A stretch of 8,117 nt of DNA from an uncultured Oscillospiraceae bacterium (lineage in GTDB: Bacteria > Bacillota > Clostridia > Oscillospirales > Oscillospiraceae). The notes under the pieces are model-generated. The model saw nothing but the letters and a program-made list of their open reading frames with translations. It ran no database searches and had not been told where the DNA came from. The first letter of the stretch is position 1; every line of letters begins with the position of its first letter. The position numbers and the translations under genes are program-made. The stretch lies in contig CAJUOA010000125.1 in the NCBI GenBank assembly GCA_910587785.1, positions 1-8,117 of the forward strand, given 5' to 3'. This document shows, in pieces, positions 5,929 to 8,117 of the stretch.

Positions 5929-6678
5929 TCAGCGTCTGTCTTTCTTATCTGTCAGGACGTCCTCTAGGAGCCATTTCAGAAACCAGAACGTGACACTGTT
6001 GACATCAAGGGTGATAACGTCCGCATCGGGGAAGTTGGGATAGCGCACGGTGATCAGGCCATTGGTATGTGCTTTAGCATACTCAACGTTCTTGTCGCCA
6101 ATGGTGATGATCTGGAGGTCATCGCCAACGAAGAAAGCGACTACAGCGATCTTGGTGTTAGTCACACCGCGGAGCTTGGAGTCCACATCTTTTTTCGCCG
6201 CATCCCAGTTTCCGAAGAGAGCAGTCAGGCCACTGTTTGTCCAATCAGATGAACCCATCGCGGCAGTGCCTACCGTTCCGGTGATCTTGAGGACGGAACG
6301 GTTCGTCGCGTCTTGCGCAACCATGGGATACCAGAGGGCATCCTCAATGCCGCTGTAAGCACTGTGCCATGCCCCTTGGGGGCGGGAGGAGGAATGGGGG
6401 AGGCGCTGCGGGGCAAGGGGGTTCGGGCTTGGACGCGGAATGCTGGTAGCGGATTTTGGCGGGTTGGTAGCAGAGTCGGAATCTATGTTAAATATATCAG
6501 TTATGAACCAAGGAATTGCAAGGCTTTGAGGAACTAGGAGGCTGGTAGTTCTGTGGTAGACTTCTCTCAAAATGTCACGAATACGTGGCAAAAGCGTACA
6601 AATTATATATTTATTAGAAAATATATAGAGAAATTGTCTCATATCGAAAGGCTTCCGAAAAGAGCTACATAATCTCAA
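5929..6678 (-). CDS. Unrecognised protein, 5' end doubtful, probably truncated
   Basis: I do not recognise this product. The C-terminal part, from about residue 105 (AWHSAYSGIEDALWYPM) to the end at 249, has normal coding character, with balanced codons and alternating hydrophobic segments such as IAVVAFFVGDDLQIITIGD and VTFWFLKWLL, and a basic tail DKKDRR. The first ~75 codons are AT-rich and are followed by a Pro/Ser-rich stretch (SIPRPSPNPLAP) encoded by C-rich DNA. This part does not look like the same gene. The ATG at 6678 has no ribosome binding site. The next strong in-frame ATG (6324) would give about 131 residues, but it also lacks a well-placed site. The simplest reading is that a rearrangement near 6380-6480 removed the original 5' end, leaving a fragment. 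A fusion protein with a proline-rich linker is possible but less likely. It converges on the tail-fibre-like gene. Confidence 0.5.
   Translation of the reverse strand: MRLCSSFRKPFDMRQFLYIFSNKYIICTLLPRIRDILREVYHRTTSLLVPQSLAIPWFITDIFNIDSDSATNPPKSATSIPRPSPNPLAPQRLPHSSSRPQGAWHSAYSGIEDALWYPMVAQDATNRSVLKITGTVGTAAMGSSDWTNSGLTALFGNWDAAKKDVDSKLRGVTNTKIAVVAFFVGDDLQIITIGDKNVEYAKAHTNGLITVRYPNFPDADVITLDVNSVTFWFLKWLLEDVLTDKKDRR
6378..6426 (+). other. G-rich tract with quadruplex potential
   Basis: The plus strand holds runs of G5, G3, G5, G4, G4 and G3 within about 50 bases, marking a sharp strand asymmetry next to AT-rich DNA. Several runs are spaced by 3 nt or less, although one loop of about 9 nt breaks the strict quadruplex pattern. 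It coincides with the point where the coding character of the leftward reading frame fades. Confidence 0.35.
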
Positions 6679-6755
6679 ATGAGGGGTACCTATTTCAGTT
6701 TTTAATCATATGGTAAAAGACAGCACCGGCAAAAAAATCCATTTCCCTCCACGGA

Positions 6756-6783
6756 ACCCATACGGCGCAGCGCACATACAATA
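6756..6783 (+). promoter_or_regulatory. Mother-cell sporulation promoter (sigma-K or sigma-E type) for the cwlJ-gerQ pair
   Basis: CATACAATA (6775-6783) matches the sigma-K -10 consensus CATA-nnn-TA and also the sigma-E -10 CATACAnT. An AC dinucleotide 17 nt upstream (6756-6757) fits the minimal sigma-K -35. No good sigma-E -35 is visible. The start codon lies 26 nt further on. The match is short, but it is in the right place for genes of this function. Confidence 0.5.
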
Positions 6784-6809
6784 ATCGTGAGCAGGAGTGT
6801 GATGTACTT

Positions 6810-7250
6810 ATGGCTTATTCTGACCGAGAATTGCTGGCCCGCCTGATTGAGTGCGAGGCTGGCGGGGAGGGTGAGCGGGGGATGAAGGCCGTGGCCTGTG
6901 TGGTCATGAACCGCGTCCATGCCAGGGGCGGCGAGTACGCTCGGGTAGGCCAAGGCAGTATCCGCAACATCATCTTCCAGCCCTATCAATTCGTCTGTGC
7001 CAGTGAGACGGAGGGGGGCGCCTACAACCCGCAGAACATCTATAATATGAGGCCTGAGGCGATCCACTATGAGATTGCAGACTGGGCCATTGCAGGCAAC
7101 CGTCTGCCAGACTTAGGGGAGTGCCTCTGGTTCTACAATCCGTTCAGCAGTAAATGCCGCAACAATTTTCCCTCCAACGTGGGCTACTGGCAGACCCGCA
7201 TCGGGGATCACTGTTTTTACAACCCGACAAATGCTTATTACAGCACATAA
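6810..7250 (+). CDS. cwlJ: Spore cortex-lytic cell wall hydrolase, CwlJ/SleB family
   Basis: This 146-residue protein is essentially one Hydrolase_2 (SleB catalytic) domain that cleaves spore cortex peptidoglycan, which contains muramic lactam, during germination. IECEAGGEGERGMKAVACVVMNRV at 13-36 matches the family's GEARGEP...VAAVILNRV signature, with E16 as the likely catalytic acid. CLWFYNP near 109-115 corresponds to the conserved A-L-x-F-Y-N-P segment. There is no signal peptide and no peptidoglycan-binding domain, which points to CwlJ, deposited from the mother cell into the coat, rather than the exported SleB. The ATG at 6810 is preceded by AGGAG at a long 12-nt spacing and no earlier in-frame start exists. 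The gerQ-like gene follows 54 bp later. The symbol is by analogy; sleB-family hydrolase is the safer label. Confidence 0.88.
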   Translation: MAYSDRELLARLIECEAGGEGERGMKAVACVVMNRVHARGGEYARVGQGSIRNIIFQPYQFVCASETEGGAYNPQNIYNMRPEAIHYEIADWAIAGNRLPDLGECLWFYNPFSSKCRNNFPSNVGYWQTRIGDHCFYNPTNAYYST

Positions 7251-7304
7251 GGTATCTCCACAGCAACCATGCGCCGTCAGAGTTTATAAAGGAGTGAAGC
7301 AGTT

Positions 7305-7991
7305 ATGCAGAACACGCAGCATCTCCAGGGGCCCCAGGGGAGTCAGCCCAACAGTGGGACTGGCAACACGCAAAACAACACCCAGAACATAACCATCAAC
7401 AATCATCAGAACCAGATGGGCGCTCCGGATGAGACCAGCTACCACATGCCGCCGGACTCCGGGGCACCCGTCGGGGGAAGCTGGATTTATGGGGACCCCA
7501 ATCTGGGCTACAACGGGCAGAAGCCCTCCAATGGGGTGTCGGTCTATACGATGGACGGCACTACGCCGCCCAACGAGGCGGACAATGCGCCTATGCCCCT
7601 TCCGATTCCGGGGATGAACGGGAATACTCCGGCTGAGGGCATTGCAAGCGGTATTGCTCAGAGTCAGCGGATGAAAAATCCTGTAGATATGGCGTCCACA
7701 CACATGCCGGCCAACAGCGCCCAAGCCTATCAGGCGTCGCTGCGCAGTCTTCTTGACCGCAACGTAGGGTACTTTATTGTGGCCACCTTCCTTGTGGGGA
7801 CACAGCAGTCTGTTACTTGGCAGGGCATCCTTCATACGGTGGGCAGCGACTATATTGTCCTGTATCAGCCGGATTACGAGCGCTACATCTCCTGTGATCT
7901 CTACGCGATCAAGTTTGTTCAGTTCCACAATGTGAAAGGGGTTCCTTACTGTGCGGCCTCCCAGACCTGGCAGGGCCAAAGCAGGTGGTGA
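7305..7991 (+). CDS. gerQ: GerQ-like spore coat protein
   Basis: The product has 228 residues. The N-terminal ~140 are low complexity and rich in Q, N, G and P (for example NTQNNTQNITINNHQNQ), with no signal peptide. The C-terminal domain at about 146-208 (DRNVGYFIVATFLVG, WQGILHTVGSDYIVLYQP, ISCDLYAIKFVQFHN) matches the GerQ/YwdL layout, in which a short beta-rich domain follows a Q-rich tail. In B. subtilis GerQ is an inner coat protein that is required to place CwlJ in the spore and is cross-linked by transglutaminase. The immediately preceding CwlJ-type gene makes the same partnership likely here. The start at 7305 follows AAGGAG by 9 nt. The N-terminal region is longer than in the Bacillus protein. 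Assignment is from pattern recall. Confidence 0.85.
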   Translation: MQNTQHLQGPQGSQPNSGTGNTQNNTQNITINNHQNQMGAPDETSYHMPPDSGAPVGGSWIYGDPNLGYNGQKPSNGVSVYTMDGTTPPNEADNAPMPLPIPGMNGNTPAEGIASGIAQSQRMKNPVDMASTHMPANSAQAYQASLRSLLDRNVGYFIVATFLVGTQQSVTWQGILHTVGSDYIVLYQPDYERYISCDLYAIKFVQFHNVKGVPYCAASQTWQGQSRW

Positions 7992-8001
7992 CTTGATTTT
8001 T

Positions 8002-8055
8002 GACCGGAGGAGTTGGCAGTATCCGACTCCTCCGGTCCTTTCGTTTTTGTTTCTT
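8002..8055 (+). terminator. Intrinsic terminator after gerQ
   Basis: A 15-bp stem with one wobble (8002-8016 with 8023-8037) and loop CAGTAT is followed by the T-rich run TTTCGTTTTTGTTTC. It ends the cwlJ-gerQ transcript. Confidence 0.9.
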
Positions 8056-8083
8056 CCGAATAAATGCCATCTCCGACGAAGGC

Positions 8084-8102
8084 CCGGGGCTCCTCGCCCC
8101 GG
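8084..8102. repeat. Short GC-rich hairpin at the window edge
   Basis: CCGGGG (8084-8089) and CCCCGG (8097-8102) form a 6-bp inverted repeat with a 7-nt loop. A T-run starts at the last bases of the window, so it could be part of a terminator, but the sequence ends before this can be judged. Confidence 0.25.
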
Positions 8103-8117
8103 ACCCCGGTGACTTTT

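Noticed and set aside
6313..6537. Rightward 74-codon frame opposite the 5' part of the unrecognised leftward gene
   Set aside because: The start has no properly spaced ribosome binding site and the product has no recognisable features. It follows from the G-rich tract.
6602..6607. TATAAT on the minus strand as a promoter for the unrecognised leftward gene
   Set aside because: The hexamer is perfect, but it lies in AT-rich DNA where such matches are common, there is no good -35 at 16-18 nt, and no credible start codon follows.
7284..7979. Leftward 231-codon frame opposite gerQ
   Set aside because: It is the antisense shadow. The plus-strand frame has a good ribosome binding site, a recognisable GerQ-like domain and a matching terminator.
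8040..8117. A leftward gene entering from the right edge
   Set aside because: One minus-strand frame stays open from the edge into gerQ, but it runs across the terminator hairpin and overlaps the gerQ 3' end. Too little sequence is present to support it.

Overview
The window looks like the chromosome of a GC-rich, spore-forming Firmicute of the class Clostridia, most likely an Oscillospiraceae-type gut anaerobe. The evidence is a whiA-dnaE pair of Gram-positive type, a CwlJ-like/GerQ-like spore germination pair, AGGAGG-type ribosome binding sites and c-di-GMP-I riboswitches of the clostridial sequence type. The genus is inferred, not shown.

Region 1 (1-827) is the most interesting part. Reading leftward, it holds a 162-bp segment bounded by inverted dif-like sites (617-642 and 753-778) with a sigma-A-type promoter inside, a roughly 220-nt leader, two tandem GEMM-I (cyclic-di-GMP-I) riboswitch aptamers (about 331-428 and 240-322), and a short gene for a secreted peptide (14-196). 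The layout suggests a surface or secreted product controlled twice: phase variation by promoter inversion, then cyclic dinucleotide sensing in the leader RNA. The two aptamers differ at the base that recognises one purine of the ligand (G in the upstream copy, A in the downstream copy), so they may not sense the same dinucleotide.

Region 2 (783-5291) is a leftward housekeeping operon: a near-consensus promoter, whiA (sporulation/cell-division regulator with a homing-endonuclease-like fold), 21 bp, dnaE (DNA polymerase III alpha with an apparently intact PHP domain), and a strong bidirectional terminator that also insulates the invertible segment.

Region 3 (5292-6809) is accessory-looking. 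A stand-alone rightward gene resembles phage tail-fibre proteins and has an inverted repeat in its leader and its own terminator. Convergent to it is an unrecognised leftward reading frame whose last ~150 codons look genuinely coding, but whose 5' part runs into a C-rich stretch and then AT-rich DNA without a credible start. It is probably 5'-truncated.

Region 4 (6756-8055) is a rightward sporulation operon: a mother-cell-type -10 element, a CwlJ/SleB-family cortex hydrolase, a GerQ-like spore coat protein, and a strong terminator. In Bacillus, GerQ is needed for CwlJ to localise to the coat, so their adjacency supports both assignments. The last ~60 bases hold only a GC-rich hairpin.
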